A DNA stretch of 64,000 nt from Buchnera aphidicola (Cinara splendens) (lineage in GTDB: Bacteria > Pseudomonadota > Gammaproteobacteria > Enterobacterales > Enterobacteriaceae). A program made the position numbers and the translations under genes. The notes below the pieces were generated by a model, which saw only the letters and a list, made by a program, of their open reading frames with translations, ran no database searches and was not told the DNA's origin. Positions 19,469 through 28,789 of this stretch are shown here, in pieces (positions within the stretch are counted from its first letter, which is position 1; each line of letters begins with the position of its first letter). The stretch is from positions 62,001 to 126,000 of the forward strand of contig NZ_LR217722.1 in NCBI RefSeq assembly GCF_900698975.1. The letters run 5' to 3'.

Positions 19469-20875
19469 ATGTCTAATCATGATATTGGTGTTATTGGAAT
19501 GGGGGTTATGGGAAAAAATTTAGCGTATAATATTGCTAGTACTGGATATACAGTGTCGGTATTTAATCGATCTAATAACATTATTATGAAATCTTTATTA
19601 GAAAAACCTATTAAAAAAGTGTTTCCGTATTTGTCTATAAAAGAATTTGTAAATTCTGTTCGTAAACCCCGATGCATCTTGCTAATGATTCAATCCGGAC
19701 CTCCTGTAGACGAAATAATAAAAATTTTATTATCTTATATACAATCTGATGATATAATTATTGATGGTGGAAATTCATTTTATGTTGACACTATCAGAAG
19801 ATTTAATTTTTTAAAACAAAAATCTATTCAATTTTTAGGTGTTGGAATATCAGGTGGTGAAGAAGGAGCTCTGTATGGTCCTTCGATTATGCCTGGAGGA
19901 AGTAGAGAAGCATATGATTTGGTAGCTCCAATTTTTGAAAATATTTCTGCTAAATATAAAAAAGAAGCATGTGTACAGTATATTGGTCCAGATGGATCTG
20001 GACATTACGTAAAAATGGTTCATAATGGTATTGAGTATAGTGACATGCAATTAATTGCAGAAACATATTCTTTGCTAAAAAATTTAATTGGTATGAATAA
20101 TGTTGATATATCTAATATATTTAAGAAATGGAATAAGGGAGAATTATGTAGTTATTTGATAGAAATTACAGAAAAAATTTTGTGTAAAAAAGATATAGAT
20201 GGAAATTTTATTTTAGATTCTATTTTAGATTCTGCTTCCAGTAAAGGTACAGGAACATGGACAGCTAAAAGTGCTTTAGAATTATATGCTCCTTGTTCTG
20301 TAATTGCAGAATCTGTTTTTTCTAGATATTTATCTATTATGAAAGTTAACAGGATGATTGCATCGACAATTTTGTTTGGACCTAAAATATCTTTAGATAG
20401 ATCTTTTAACACAGAAGCATTTATTAGTGATCTTGGAAAAGCTTTGTATTTAGGAAAAATTATTTCATATGCACAAGGTTTCTTTTTAATGAAGATAGCT
20501 TCTCAGCATCATCATTGGAATTTACAATTTTATAATATTGCTAAAATTTTTCGTGCTGGATGTATTATTAGAGCAGATTTATTGAATAATATTGTAACAT
20601 CATATAATGAAAATAATGATTTAATTGATTTATTATTTTCCCCTATCTTTCAGGAGATTAGCAATGCTTATCATGTATCTTTGCGCAATATCATTTCTGT
20701 AGCAGTACAGAATGGAATATCTATACCAGTTTTTTCCAGTGCGTTATCATATTACGATGGATATCGTACTGTAAATTCTTCTGCTAATTTAATACAGGCA
20801 CAGAGAGATTATTTTGGATCTCATACATACCAAAGAATTGATCAATCTGGCACATTTCACACTAATTGGTCTTAG
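19469..20875 (+). CDS. gnd: 6-phosphogluconate dehydrogenase (decarboxylating)
   Basis: Oxidative pentose phosphate enzyme producing ribulose-5-P and NADPH. The Rossmann motif GVIGMGVMGKNLA, the GVGISGGEEGALYGPSIMPGG signature, the catalytic region GAGHYVKMVHNGIEY-like GSGHYVKMVHNGIEY (Lys and Glu) and the C-terminal AQRDYFGSHTYQRID are all present. The start is ATG at 19469, giving 468 residues exactly like E. coli; the preceding TTGAGG at 19457-19462 is the ribosome-binding site, not a start codon. It is adjacent to the his operon, as in Buchnera and near the E. coli order, and supplies ribose phosphate for PRPP used by HisG. Confidence 0.97.
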   Translation: MSNHDIGVIGMGVMGKNLAYNIASTGYTVSVFNRSNNIIMKSLLEKPIKKVFPYLSIKEFVNSVRKPRCILLMIQSGPPVDEIIKILLSYIQSDDIIIDGGNSFYVDTIRRFNFLKQKSIQFLGVGISGGEEGALYGPSIMPGGSREAYDLVAPIFENISAKYKKEACVQYIGPDGSGHYVKMVHNGIEYSDMQLIAETYSLLKNLIGMNNVDISNIFKKWNKGELCSYLIEITEKILCKKDIDGNFILDSILDSASSKGTGTWTAKSALELYAPCSVIAESVFSRYLSIMKVNRMIASTILFGPKISLDRSFNTEAFISDLGKALYLGKIISYAQGFFLMKIASQHHHWNLQFYNIAKIFRAGCIIRADLLNNIVTSYNENNDLIDLLFSPIFQEISNAYHVSLRNIISVAVQNGISIPVFSSALSYYDGYRTVNSSANLIQAQRDYFGSHTYQRIDQSGTFHTNWS

Positions 20876-21155
20876 ATTGTTAGTCTAATTATTATATAAT
20901 TTATCATGCTATATTTTAGAAATATAAATATTAATTTTTATATTTTTTATTGTATATCAGTATAAAATTAGATTTTTTGTAAAGAAAGTTTATAGTTATT
21001 TAGTTTTAGAATGAATATGATATACAGTATGTATACAATTATATGTTTATGTCTATAGTTATAGGCATAAATTTTTTTAGAAATTACAGGGTTCTTCATT
21101 ATTCTATAGTTTTTATATGATATTGATTTATCTTATTTTATCATTATGGTTATTT

Positions 21156-22796
21156 ATGAAATCTTCTATTAATAAAATGTTAGTAACATGTGCTTTTCCA
21201 TATGCTAATGGAGATATACATTTAGGACATTTATTAGAACAAATTCAAGCAGACATTTGGGTTCGATATTTTCGTATGAAAAATCGTTCAGTCATTTTTA
21301 TTTGTTCAGATGATACACATGGTACAGCAATTATGTTACAAGCAAAAAAATTGCAGATTAGTCCTGATCAATTAATTAATGATGTACAAAAAAAACATAA
21401 AAAAGATTTTTTGCAGTTTTCTATAGTTCATGATAATTATTCATCTACCCATAGTAGAACTAATAAAAATTTTTGTATAAAAATATATAATCATTTATTA
21501 AAAAAAAATTTTATTAAAGAAAAGAAAATTATTCAATTATATGATACACATTTTCAGATGTTTTTATCGGATCGATTCATTAAAGGTACATGTCCACAAT
21601 GTAAATCTAAAAATCAATATGGTGATAATTGTGATGTTTGTGGGTCTATTTATGATGCAACTGAATTATTAAATGCTACTTCCGAGTTATCGCATTCACC
21701 TTTGAAAAAAAAATCTTCTAATCATTTATTTTTTAAATTATCCTCTTTTTCAAGTTTTTTAAAAAAATGGATTAATTCTGATGTTTTGCAAGTATCTGTT
21801 TATAACAAAATTAATGAATGGTTGTCTGGTAATTTAAATTCTTGGAATATATCTAGAGATAAACCATATTTTGGTTTTTCAATTCCTAACCATACTGATA
21901 AGTTTTTTTATGTATGGATGGATGCTCCTATTGGATATATTAGTTGTTTTAAAGAATTATGTGATATGAATCAAGATATAAACTTTTATGATTATTGGTC
22001 AATAAATTCTAAACATGAACTGTACCATTTTATTGGTAAAGACATTATTTATTTTCATGCTTTGTTTTGGCCGGCCATATTGGAGGGATGTGGTTATAGA
22101 AAACCTACAAAAATATTTGCACATGGTTATTTGACATTTAAAGGATTAAAATTATCTAAGTCAAAAGGATCAATGATAACTGCCAGTAAGTGGTTATCCT
22201 ATTTTGATTCTGATTCTTTGCGATATTATTTTTCCTCAAAATTATCTGATACGATTCAAGATATAGAAATGAATTTATATGATTATGCACGTAAAATCAA
22301 CTCTGATATTGTAAATAGTATAATTAATTTAGCTTCGCGTAACGCTTCTTTTTTAGAAAAATATTTTTATAACATTTTATCTAACGATATAATTACATCA
22401 GCAGTATATAAAAAATTTATTAATTCTTCATTAGATATTGAGAAATTATTTGAACATAGAAAATTTTCTTTAGTAGTACAAAAGATTAGATATTTATCTG
22501 ATTTAGCCAATAAATATATTACTGATAAAAAACCATGGATATTAATAAAAAACATACTTAATAAACAGAAAGTTCATAAAATTTGTTCTTTAGGGATTAA
22601 TTTATTTAGAATATTGATTATTTTTTTAAAACCTATTATGCCTATTTTAGCTGATAATGTAGAATATTTTTTAAATACATCATTGATGTGGAAAAACATC
22701 CGCAAACCTCTTATGAACCATGAAATTAATAAATTTTCTTGTTTATATAAACGTATTAAAATGAGTAGTATTGATAATTTTTTGTCACAAATATAG
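21156..22796 (+). CDS. metG: Methionyl-tRNA synthetase, short form
   Basis: Class-I aminoacyl-tRNA synthetase charging tRNA-Met. HIGH motif appears as HLGH at residues 22-25 after AFPYANGD; the KMSKS loop reads KLSKSKGSM. A zinc-knuckle CPQCKSKNQYGDNCDVC follows the first half. The gene ends at 547 residues, whereas E. coli MetG (677) carries an extra C-terminal EMAP/dimerisation domain; the catalytic and anticodon-binding domains are complete, so this looks like domain loss and not a broken gene. ATG 21156 is chosen because homology starts at about residue 7; the frame is open for 13 codons upstream. It converges on tilS with only 7 bases between stops. Confidence 0.95.
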   Translation: MKSSINKMLVTCAFPYANGDIHLGHLLEQIQADIWVRYFRMKNRSVIFICSDDTHGTAIMLQAKKLQISPDQLINDVQKKHKKDFLQFSIVHDNYSSTHSRTNKNFCIKIYNHLLKKNFIKEKKIIQLYDTHFQMFLSDRFIKGTCPQCKSKNQYGDNCDVCGSIYDATELLNATSELSHSPLKKKSSNHLFFKLSSFSSFLKKWINSDVLQVSVYNKINEWLSGNLNSWNISRDKPYFGFSIPNHTDKFFYVWMDAPIGYISCFKELCDMNQDINFYDYWSINSKHELYHFIGKDIIYFHALFWPAILEGCGYRKPTKIFAHGYLTFKGLKLSKSKGSMITASKWLSYFDSDSLRYYFSSKLSDTIQDIEMNLYDYARKINSDIVNSIINLASRNASFLEKYFYNILSNDIITSAVYKKFINSSLDIEKLFEHRKFSLVVQKIRYLSDLANKYITDKKPWILIKNILNKQKVHKICSLGINLFRILIIFLKPIMPILADNVEYFLNTSLMWKNIRKPLMNHEINKFSCLYKRIKMSSIDNFLSQI

Positions 22797-22803
22797 TTAA
22801 AAT

Positions 22804-24135
22804 TTAAAAAATATGATTAATCCATATAATTTTTATATATTTTAAAGAGTTAATAGACACATGTTGAATTGTAAATACTCCAATAGCAGCAATTAATTCA
22901 TCATTATAAAACAATAAAGGTATTGTATTTCTTAACCAAGGAGGTATTTTATATTTTTGCCAGATTTTTTTTATGCTGATTTTTTTGTTTTTTTTATCAC
23001 TTATGTAGTTTTTTTTGACATGGAAACGAATACTAACTAATACATTTTTTGGAGGATAAGGAATTTTATAAATATCTTGTTTGTGTTTTTGTTTTTTTTT
23101 CTTAAAAGGTATTAAGATTCCTAAATTTTGTGGTAATTTTAAAATTTTATTTATTTTTTTCCAATAAAGTATTTTATTTTTAATATTTTTATCAGGATAA
23201 ATGTAATAAATTGTATTTTTGAATCGTCTTATTTCAGAATTATAAAAAATTATTTTTTTATTGTAATAGTTTTTATTATGAATAATTTCTTTATATATTC
23301 TATGTAATACATGATATGTAGATTGGTTAGTACTATTTTGATTAAACCACTGTTTTAAAATAGAATATTGAGCTTCTTTTGTAAGATTTTTAAAATTTAA
23401 TAATGATAATGATCCATCAGAAAAAATGTTTTTTTTTAAAAAATATAAAATAAAAAAATTTAAAGATTTTTGATCTTTGGTAAGTATTTGCATACTTGTA
23501 GTACAATTTTTTAGAAAACTTGGCCATTTTTTATATATTTTTGATAGAATTTTTTTTCTTAAAAAATTTCTATCGTATTGTATAAGTTTATTAGATTGAT
23601 CTTCTATCCATAGTAGATTTTTTTTTTTTGCCCAAGATATAATTTTTTTTTTTGGTGTAAAAATTAAAGGTCTTACTATTTTTATTCCATTATACACAGA
23701 ACTGTATTTCATTCCTGATAAACCATTTATACTGCTTTTTCTTTTAAAAGATAAAAAAAGATTCTCACATTGATCATTGAGATTATGTGCTATTAATAAA
23801 ATTTCTTTTAATAATATATGTTTTTTGAAAATTTCAAGTCTTTTTATTCTTGAATAACCCTCAATTCCATACTTGTTATGTTTTGGTATATGGATGTTAT
23901 CTATAATTATGTGTATTTTTTTTTTTTTGCAAATATTTTCGCAATGTTTTTGTGAGTATAAAGAGTGTGAGTATAAATTATGATTTATATGTATAGCGCG
24001 GATTTTTATGTATTTAAAGTGTTTTTTATATTTTAATAGTTGATGTAATAATACGATAGAATCAACTCCTCCACTCAAAGCTAACAAAAAATGTTTTTGT
24101 TGGGGATATTTTAAGAATAATTTTTTTATAAACAT
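22804..24135 (-). CDS. tilS: tRNA(Ile)-lysidine synthase
   Basis: N-type ATP pyrophosphatase that converts C34 of tRNA-Ile(CAU) to lysidine, making it read AUA, a very frequent codon in this AT-rich genome. The PP-loop LALSGGVDSIVLLHQLL is intact; the downstream motif usually AHHLDDQAE reads AHNLNDQCE; GYSRIKRLEIF and WIEDQSN are also family-like. About 443 residues (E. coli 432), very Lys/Ile-rich. I take ATG 24135 as start; an in-frame TTG at 24147 gives four more residues and nothing decides between them. The 5' end is close to tRNA-Val on the same strand, so both may be on one transcript. Confidence 0.92.
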   Translation of the reverse strand: MFIKKLFLKYPQQKHFLLALSGGVDSIVLLHQLLKYKKHFKYIKIRAIHINHNLYSHSLYSQKHCENICKKKKIHIIIDNIHIPKHNKYGIEGYSRIKRLEIFKKHILLKEILLIAHNLNDQCENLFLSFKRKSSINGLSGMKYSSVYNGIKIVRPLIFTPKKKIISWAKKKNLLWIEDQSNKLIQYDRNFLRKKILSKIYKKWPSFLKNCTTSMQILTKDQKSLNFFILYFLKKNIFSDGSLSLLNFKNLTKEAQYSILKQWFNQNSTNQSTYHVLHRIYKEIIHNKNYYNKKIIFYNSEIRRFKNTIYYIYPDKNIKNKILYWKKINKILKLPQNLGILIPFKKKKQKHKQDIYKIPYPPKNVLVSIRFHVKKNYISDKKNKKISIKKIWQKYKIPPWLRNTIPLLFYNDELIAAIGVFTIQHVSINSLKYIKIIWINHIF

Positions 24136-24155
24136 ATTTAATATCAACGTTATTT

Positions 24156-24228
24156 TACGTTCGAGTGGATTTGAACCACTAACTTCTACTATGTCATAGT
24201 AGCACTCTAACCATTGAGTTACGAACGT
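24156..24228 (-). tRNA. tRNA-Val(GAC)
   Basis: 73-nt cloverleaf on the minus strand. Acceptor ACGUUCG pairs perfectly with CGAACGU; D-stem ACUC/GAGU; anticodon stem CUACU/AGUAG with loop AUGACAU, giving anticodon GAC (valine, GUC and GUU codons); 5-nt variable loop; T-stem AGUGG/CCACU with loop UUCAAAU. The discriminator base is A. The 3' CCA is not encoded, so the terminal CCA must be added by a nucleotidyltransferase. It lies 20 bases upstream of tilS, the enzyme that modifies another tRNA. Confidence 0.96.
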
Positions 24229-24423
24229 ATATAATACATATTATAGTACATCAAATAAATGTGTAAAAAAATATACTAAATTATATAATAATTAAATATA
24301 ATAATGATATCATAAATTGATACAATAATATATATATAAAATATATATAATTACATTGATTTTATAATTTTGAAACATTTCATAAATAATTTAGGTGAAA
24401 ATATTTAAAATATTTTTTAGAAT

Positions 24424-25059
24424 ATGAATAAAAATAAACGTTTAATTATTTTAAAAAAGTTTGAACAATATTATTTAAACCCAACAATTAAATTGAAGTA
24501 CAAAACATATTTTGAATTATTAATTTCTATTATTTTATCTGCTAAATCATCTGATGCACAAGTTAATAAAGTTACTAAAAAATTATTTTTGTATGTGCAT
24601 AAACCATCAGATATTCTAGATTTAGGTTATGATCAGTTAAAAGTAATTATTCAATCAGTGGGATTATTTAATAAAAAAGCTTTAGCAATTATTAAAACTT
24701 GTCGAATTTTAAAGAATATATATAATGAAGATATACCTATGAATAAAGACAAATTATTGCTACTACCTGGAGTAGGGAGAAAAACTGCAAATTTATTTTT
24801 AAATATTGTTTTAAAAAAAAATTTTATTGCTGTAGATACACATGTTTTTAGAGTATCTAATCGTACTAATTTTGTGAATGGTATATCGTCTTATCATGTA
24901 GAAAATAAATTGTATCAGTGTGTTCCTATTAAATTTCAATCTCGTCTTCATAGTTGGTTTGGATCACATGGACGATATTTTTGTCGATCCTTATCTCCAA
25001 AATGTTCAATATGTATTATTAAGATATGGTGTGAATATCCTTATAAAATTATCAAATAA
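24424..25059 (+). CDS. nth: Endonuclease III
   Basis: Base-excision-repair glycosylase/AP lyase for oxidised pyrimidines. Residue numbering is identical to E. coli Nth (211 residues): the helix-hairpin-helix LPGVGRKTAN with catalytic Lys120, Asp138 in VDTHVFRV, and four cysteines of the [4Fe-4S] loop at 187, 194, 197 and 203. One departure: the usual QATD segment at 41-44 reads KSSD, so Gln41, which enters the DNA helix in the E. coli enzyme, is a lysine. In E. coli nth follows the rsx/rnf electron-transfer operon; no rnf gene is present here. With nfo in the same window it indicates a minimal base-excision repair route. Confidence 0.95.
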   Translation: MNKNKRLIILKKFEQYYLNPTIKLKYKTYFELLISIILSAKSSDAQVNKVTKKLFLYVHKPSDILDLGYDQLKVIIQSVGLFNKKALAIIKTCRILKNIYNEDIPMNKDKLLLLPGVGRKTANLFLNIVLKKNFIAVDTHVFRVSNRTNFVNGISSYHVENKLYQCVPIKFQSRLHSWFGSHGRYFCRSLSPKCSICIIKIWCEYPYKIIK

Positions 25060-25237
25060 TTAAATATTATAGAAAATGTATAGTATTACATACTATTATA
25101 TGCTTTTATATAATAATTTATGAGTATGATTGTAATACGATATATGATTATTATTATTATGGCTTGATTTTTATTTTTTATATTTTGTATATAAATGATA
25201 TTTATTATTAATATTCAATATTTTACAGGTTATTAGG

Positions 25238-26524
25238 ATGATAAAAAAAAGTAATATTTTAGATTTTTTAAATGAAAAAGGTTTTTTTTCTCAAATTTTT
25301 AGTAAAGAAAATTTATATAAGCATATACAACAAAAAAATATTCGTTTATATTGTGGATTTGATCCTACTGCCAGTAGCCTACATATAGGTCATTTATTAC
25401 CAATTTTATGTTTAAAATATTTTCAAGAATTTGGTCATACCCCTGTTATTTTAATTGGAGGTGCTACAGGTGTAGTAGGGGACCCAAGTTTTAGGACAAG
25501 TAAACGACCAAAATATTCTCGAGATTTTTTACAATTTAATCAGATGTGTTTAGAAAAACAGTTGTTGTTTTTTTTTAATAACAATAATTGTATTAATAAT
25601 AAAGTTATTATATTAAATAATTATTCTTGGTTTAAGGATATTTCGGTATTGTTTTTTTTGAGAAAAATTGGTATACATTTTTCTGTTAATAATATGATTC
25701 ATAAAGAATCAGTAAAGAAAAGGTTAATAAAAGAAAAAATTGGTATGTCTTTTACAGAATTTTCATATAGTTTATTGCAGGCATATGATTTTTCTTTTTT
25801 GTACAAAAAATATGGTGTTACTGTGCAAATCGGCGGATCAGATCAATGGGGAAACATTTTATCTGGTATAAGATTGGTTAAAAAGTTATATCAAAAAGAA
25901 GTATTTGGTATAACTAACCCATTGTTAACTACATTTAATGGGGAAAAAATTGGAAAAACAGGTAATCATACTATTTGGTTAGATTCTAGAAAAACTAGTC
26001 CATATAAGTTCTATCAATTTTGGATTAATGTTTCAGATAATGATATAAATAATTTTATTAATCTATTTACTTCTATTAATTTTAAAAAATTAAATATAAT
26101 GTTTAGTAATACTAATGATATTAATAATTTAAGAAATAAAAAAATTTTTTTGGCAGAATTTCTAACTAAATTTGTGCATGGAAAAAACGCTTTAAAATCT
26201 GTTCAACGTATTACATATTTTTTGTTTGGTCAAGGGTCTAAACAGGATATTACAGAAAATGATTGTGAACAACTTATTCAAGATGGTATTCCGTCTATTA
26301 TTTGTAATAATTATTTAGATTTACCACATGCTTTAGTTAAAGCAAATTTATCTACTTCTTTAAATCAAGCTCGTAATATGATACTTTCAGGTGCCATTCG
26401 TATAAATGGAAAAGTACAAAATAAAAAAGATTATTTTTTTGTTAAATTAGATTTTTTATTTGATAAATATACATTTTTATGTAGAGGAAAAAAAAATTAT
26501 GTTTTGATTTTTTGGGAAATATGA
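25238..26524 (+). CDS. tyrS: Tyrosyl-tRNA synthetase
   Basis: Class-I synthetase charging tRNA-Tyr. LYCGFDPTASSLHIGHLLPI carries HIGH at 49-52; the second signature reads KIGKTGNHTIWLD, matching KFGKT of E. coli. YSLLQAYDF and QIGGSDQWGNI are the tyrosine-binding segments. A C-terminal S4-like RNA-binding domain (LSTSLNQARNMILSGAIRIN) is present. It is 428 residues (E. coli 424). A GG-containing TACAGG precedes the ATG. It converges on the SufA-like gene with 45 bases between stops. Confidence 0.97.
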   Translation: MIKKSNILDFLNEKGFFSQIFSKENLYKHIQQKNIRLYCGFDPTASSLHIGHLLPILCLKYFQEFGHTPVILIGGATGVVGDPSFRTSKRPKYSRDFLQFNQMCLEKQLLFFFNNNNCINNKVIILNNYSWFKDISVLFFLRKIGIHFSVNNMIHKESVKKRLIKEKIGMSFTEFSYSLLQAYDFSFLYKKYGVTVQIGGSDQWGNILSGIRLVKKLYQKEVFGITNPLLTTFNGEKIGKTGNHTIWLDSRKTSPYKFYQFWINVSDNDINNFINLFTSINFKKLNIMFSNTNDINNLRNKKIFLAEFLTKFVHGKNALKSVQRITYFLFGQGSKQDITENDCEQLIQDGIPSIICNNYLDLPHALVKANLSTSLNQARNMILSGAIRINGKVQNKKDYFFVKLDFLFDKYTFLCRGKKNYVLIFWEI

Positions 26525-26554
26525 TTTTATATATTATAAAAATCTTTATAAAAT
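26524..26554. terminator. Possible weak hairpin between convergent tyrS and sufA
   Basis: An 8-bp inverted repeat (26524-26531 with 26547-26554) of only A/T pairs lies in the 45-base gap between the two convergent stops. It could be a bidirectional terminator, but repeats like this are common by chance in such AT-rich sequence. Confidence 0.2.
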
Positions 26555-26569
26555 TTAAGTTTCAATATT

Positions 26570-26929
26570 TTAGATATTAAAACTTTCTCCACAACCACAT
26601 ATAGTAGTGTGCTTGCTATTTTTAAAGGTAAAAGAAGAATTTAATTCTGTTTTAGAAAAATCTATTACAGTAGTATATAACTGTGATATTATTTTTTTAG
26701 GAATAAAAAACTTAATGGATTTTATTATATAAATATAATCTGAATTATTTATTTTTTTTTCTAATTTTAAGATATATTTAAATCCAGCGCATCCTGATTT
26801 TTTTAATTCTATTTTAATACCGTAACTATTTTTACTTTTTTTTAATAAAAATAATATTTGTTTTTTTGCTCGTTTAGTTAACTGAATCGGTACAATTGTT
26901 TTTGTATTTTTTCGTATTGTGATGTTCAT
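26570..26929 (-). CDS. sufA: A-type iron-sulfur carrier (SufA-like)
   Basis: HesB/IscA-family scaffold that passes Fe-S clusters to apoproteins. Three cluster cysteines are visible: Cys47 in KKSGCAGFKY and Cys111/Cys113 in the C-terminal CGCGESF. The GCAGF context and the CGCGESF tail fit SufA better than ErpA, which has GCSGF and CGCGSSF. It is 119 residues. Position next to aroH also recalls the E. coli suf-aroH neighbourhood. Likely clients in this window include Nth and the Fe-S subunits of complex I (inference). Confidence 0.82.
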   Translation of the reverse strand: MNITIRKNTKTIVPIQLTKRAKKQILFLLKKSKNSYGIKIELKKSGCAGFKYILKLEKKINNSDYIYIIKSIKFFIPKKIISQLYTTVIDFSKTELNSSFTFKNSKHTTICGCGESFNI

Positions 26930-27575
26930 TATTATGTTTTTTCCTGAAAGAATTTATTTTAAAAATTAATATAATTTTTATTTTTTTTTAAAATAAATTA
27001 TGATTATATTATTTTTGTGTAAATATGTAAATAGTAATTTAAATTATGCATTTATAAATATTAAATAAAAAGTGTGTTAAATTATTTTTGATACAATAAT
27101 TATTTTTTTAAATATATAGTTAAATAATTATTTATTTTTAAATAAATAGTGCATATGTTTTAAAAATTTTTTTGAATTTTTTTATTTATTTGGTAAATAG
27201 CTAATTATATTTTATAATAAATCTTTATTTAAAAGATAATAATATTTATTTAATTACATACCACTATTTTATAGTGAAATAATTATTTGTTTTTTTATGA
27301 TATATACATACTAGTAATATTAAAAATTTATAATTTAAGACTATTTAGTTTTATTAATTTTTTATTACACGATTTGAATATGGTATTATATAGCTATTTG
27401 AAATACAATATTCTTATCAATAATTTTTATATATATGGTAACTCTTATTAATATATGTTATTTATAATATTTTATTTTTAAATATATTAAATTTATTAAA
27501 TATATTTTATAAATATTACAATGAATTATTTATTAATATAAATCTGAATTTTTGTTAAATTATATCGAGAATAAG
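26930..27575. other. Gene-free region between sufA and aroH
   Basis: About 645 bases of extreme A/T content between divergent genes. No open frame with homology, no tRNA-like fold and no GC-rich stem was found. It may be decayed genes beyond recognition plus the aroH and sufA promoters. Confidence 0.55.
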
Positions 27576-28628
27576 ATGAAAAAAAAAAATGAATTAGTTA
27601 ATGCAAAAAGTAATGGATTTCTAATTACTCCATTAGTTTTGTTTGATCGTTATTCTATCACACCAGATGTACATGATTTAATTCGATCTACACGTAATAA
27701 TATAAAAAATATTCTATTAGGTAATGATAAACGCTTATTGGTAATTATAGGCCCGTGTTCTATTCACGATCCTGTTTCTGCTATTGAATATGCAAAAAAA
27801 ATACAAATATTACGTAAAAAATATTCTAAATTTTTAGAAATAGTAATGAGAACATATTTTGAAAAACCACGAACTGTATTAGGTTGGACTGGTTTAATTT
27901 CTGATCCTAATTTAGATGGTAGTTTAAATGTAAATGAAGGTTTAGCCATAGCTAGGAAATTATTATTAGAAATTAATAAATTAGGTGTACCAACTGCTAC
28001 AGAATTTTTAGATTCTACCGTTAGTCAGTTTATTTTCGATTTAATTAGTTGGGGTGCTATTGGAGCTCGTACTACAGAAAGTCAAGTTCATAGAGAATTA
28101 GCTTCTTATTTACCATGCCCTATAGGTTTTAAAAATGGAACAGATGGAAATATTTTAATTGCAGTAGATGCAATTCGTTCGGCTACTGCTAGTCACTTAT
28201 TTTTATCTCCGAATCAACAAGGAAAAACTGTAATTTATCATACTACTGGAAATTCTTGTGCTCACATTATTATGCGTGGAGGAAGAGTACCTAACTATCA
28301 TAAAGTAGATATTGAACATGCTATTAAAAAATTAAAAATGTTTAATCTTCCGGAACATTTAATAATAGATTTTAGCCATGCTAATTCTCTGAAAAAACAT
28401 CAACAACAATTAGTAGTTTCAGATTCTGTTTCACGCCAAATTTATAATGGATCTACTGCTATATCAGGTGTTATGATTGAAAGTTTTTTAGAAGAAGGTT
28501 CTCAAAATTTGAGTGATATAAAAAATTTAAAATTTGGTCAATCCATAACAGATTCTTGTTTAGGCTGGGATGATAGTGTGTTATTAGTACAACAATTATT
28601 TAAATCTGTTGCAATTCGTTTTAAATAA
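27576..28628 (+). CDS. aroH: DAHP synthase (3-deoxy-D-arabino-heptulosonate-7-P synthase)
   Basis: First shikimate-pathway step: condenses phosphoenolpyruvate with erythrose-4-P. Conserved stretches LLVIIGPCSIHDP, MRTYFEKPRTVLGW, ARTTESQVHRELAS, GFKNGTDGN and DFSHANS (metal site) are present, and LGWDDS ends the protein. ATG 27576, with GAG at 27567-27569 upstream, gives 350 residues; the frame is open to a TTG at 27552 without homology. Over its length it agrees slightly better with E. coli AroH (Trp-sensitive) and has that name in Buchnera; the isozyme and its feedback sensitivity are not certain from sequence. It uses erythrose-4-P made by the tal/tkt pair. Confidence 0.93.
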   Translation: MKKKNELVNAKSNGFLITPLVLFDRYSITPDVHDLIRSTRNNIKNILLGNDKRLLVIIGPCSIHDPVSAIEYAKKIQILRKKYSKFLEIVMRTYFEKPRTVLGWTGLISDPNLDGSLNVNEGLAIARKLLLEINKLGVPTATEFLDSTVSQFIFDLISWGAIGARTTESQVHRELASYLPCPIGFKNGTDGNILIAVDAIRSATASHLFLSPNQQGKTVIYHTTGNSCAHIIMRGGRVPNYHKVDIEHAIKKLKMFNLPEHLIIDFSHANSLKKHQQQLVVSDSVSRQIYNGSTAISGVMIESFLEEGSQNLSDIKNLKFGQSITDSCLGWDDSVLLVQQLFKSVAIRFK

Positions 28629-28789
28629 TTTTCCATGTATATGATATAGTATATTATAGATATTTTTCTGATTGTTTTTTTTAATTCACACAAAATATAG
28701 ATATTATTTAGAATATTGTAGATTTACACAATATTTATTTTAAATAAATATATATTATTGATATAATATGAATTTTATAAGGATTGAAT

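Noticed and set aside
20152-20412. Minus-strand open frame of 86 codons inside gnd
   Set aside because: Antisense shadow of a full-length conserved gene, with no ribosome-binding site.
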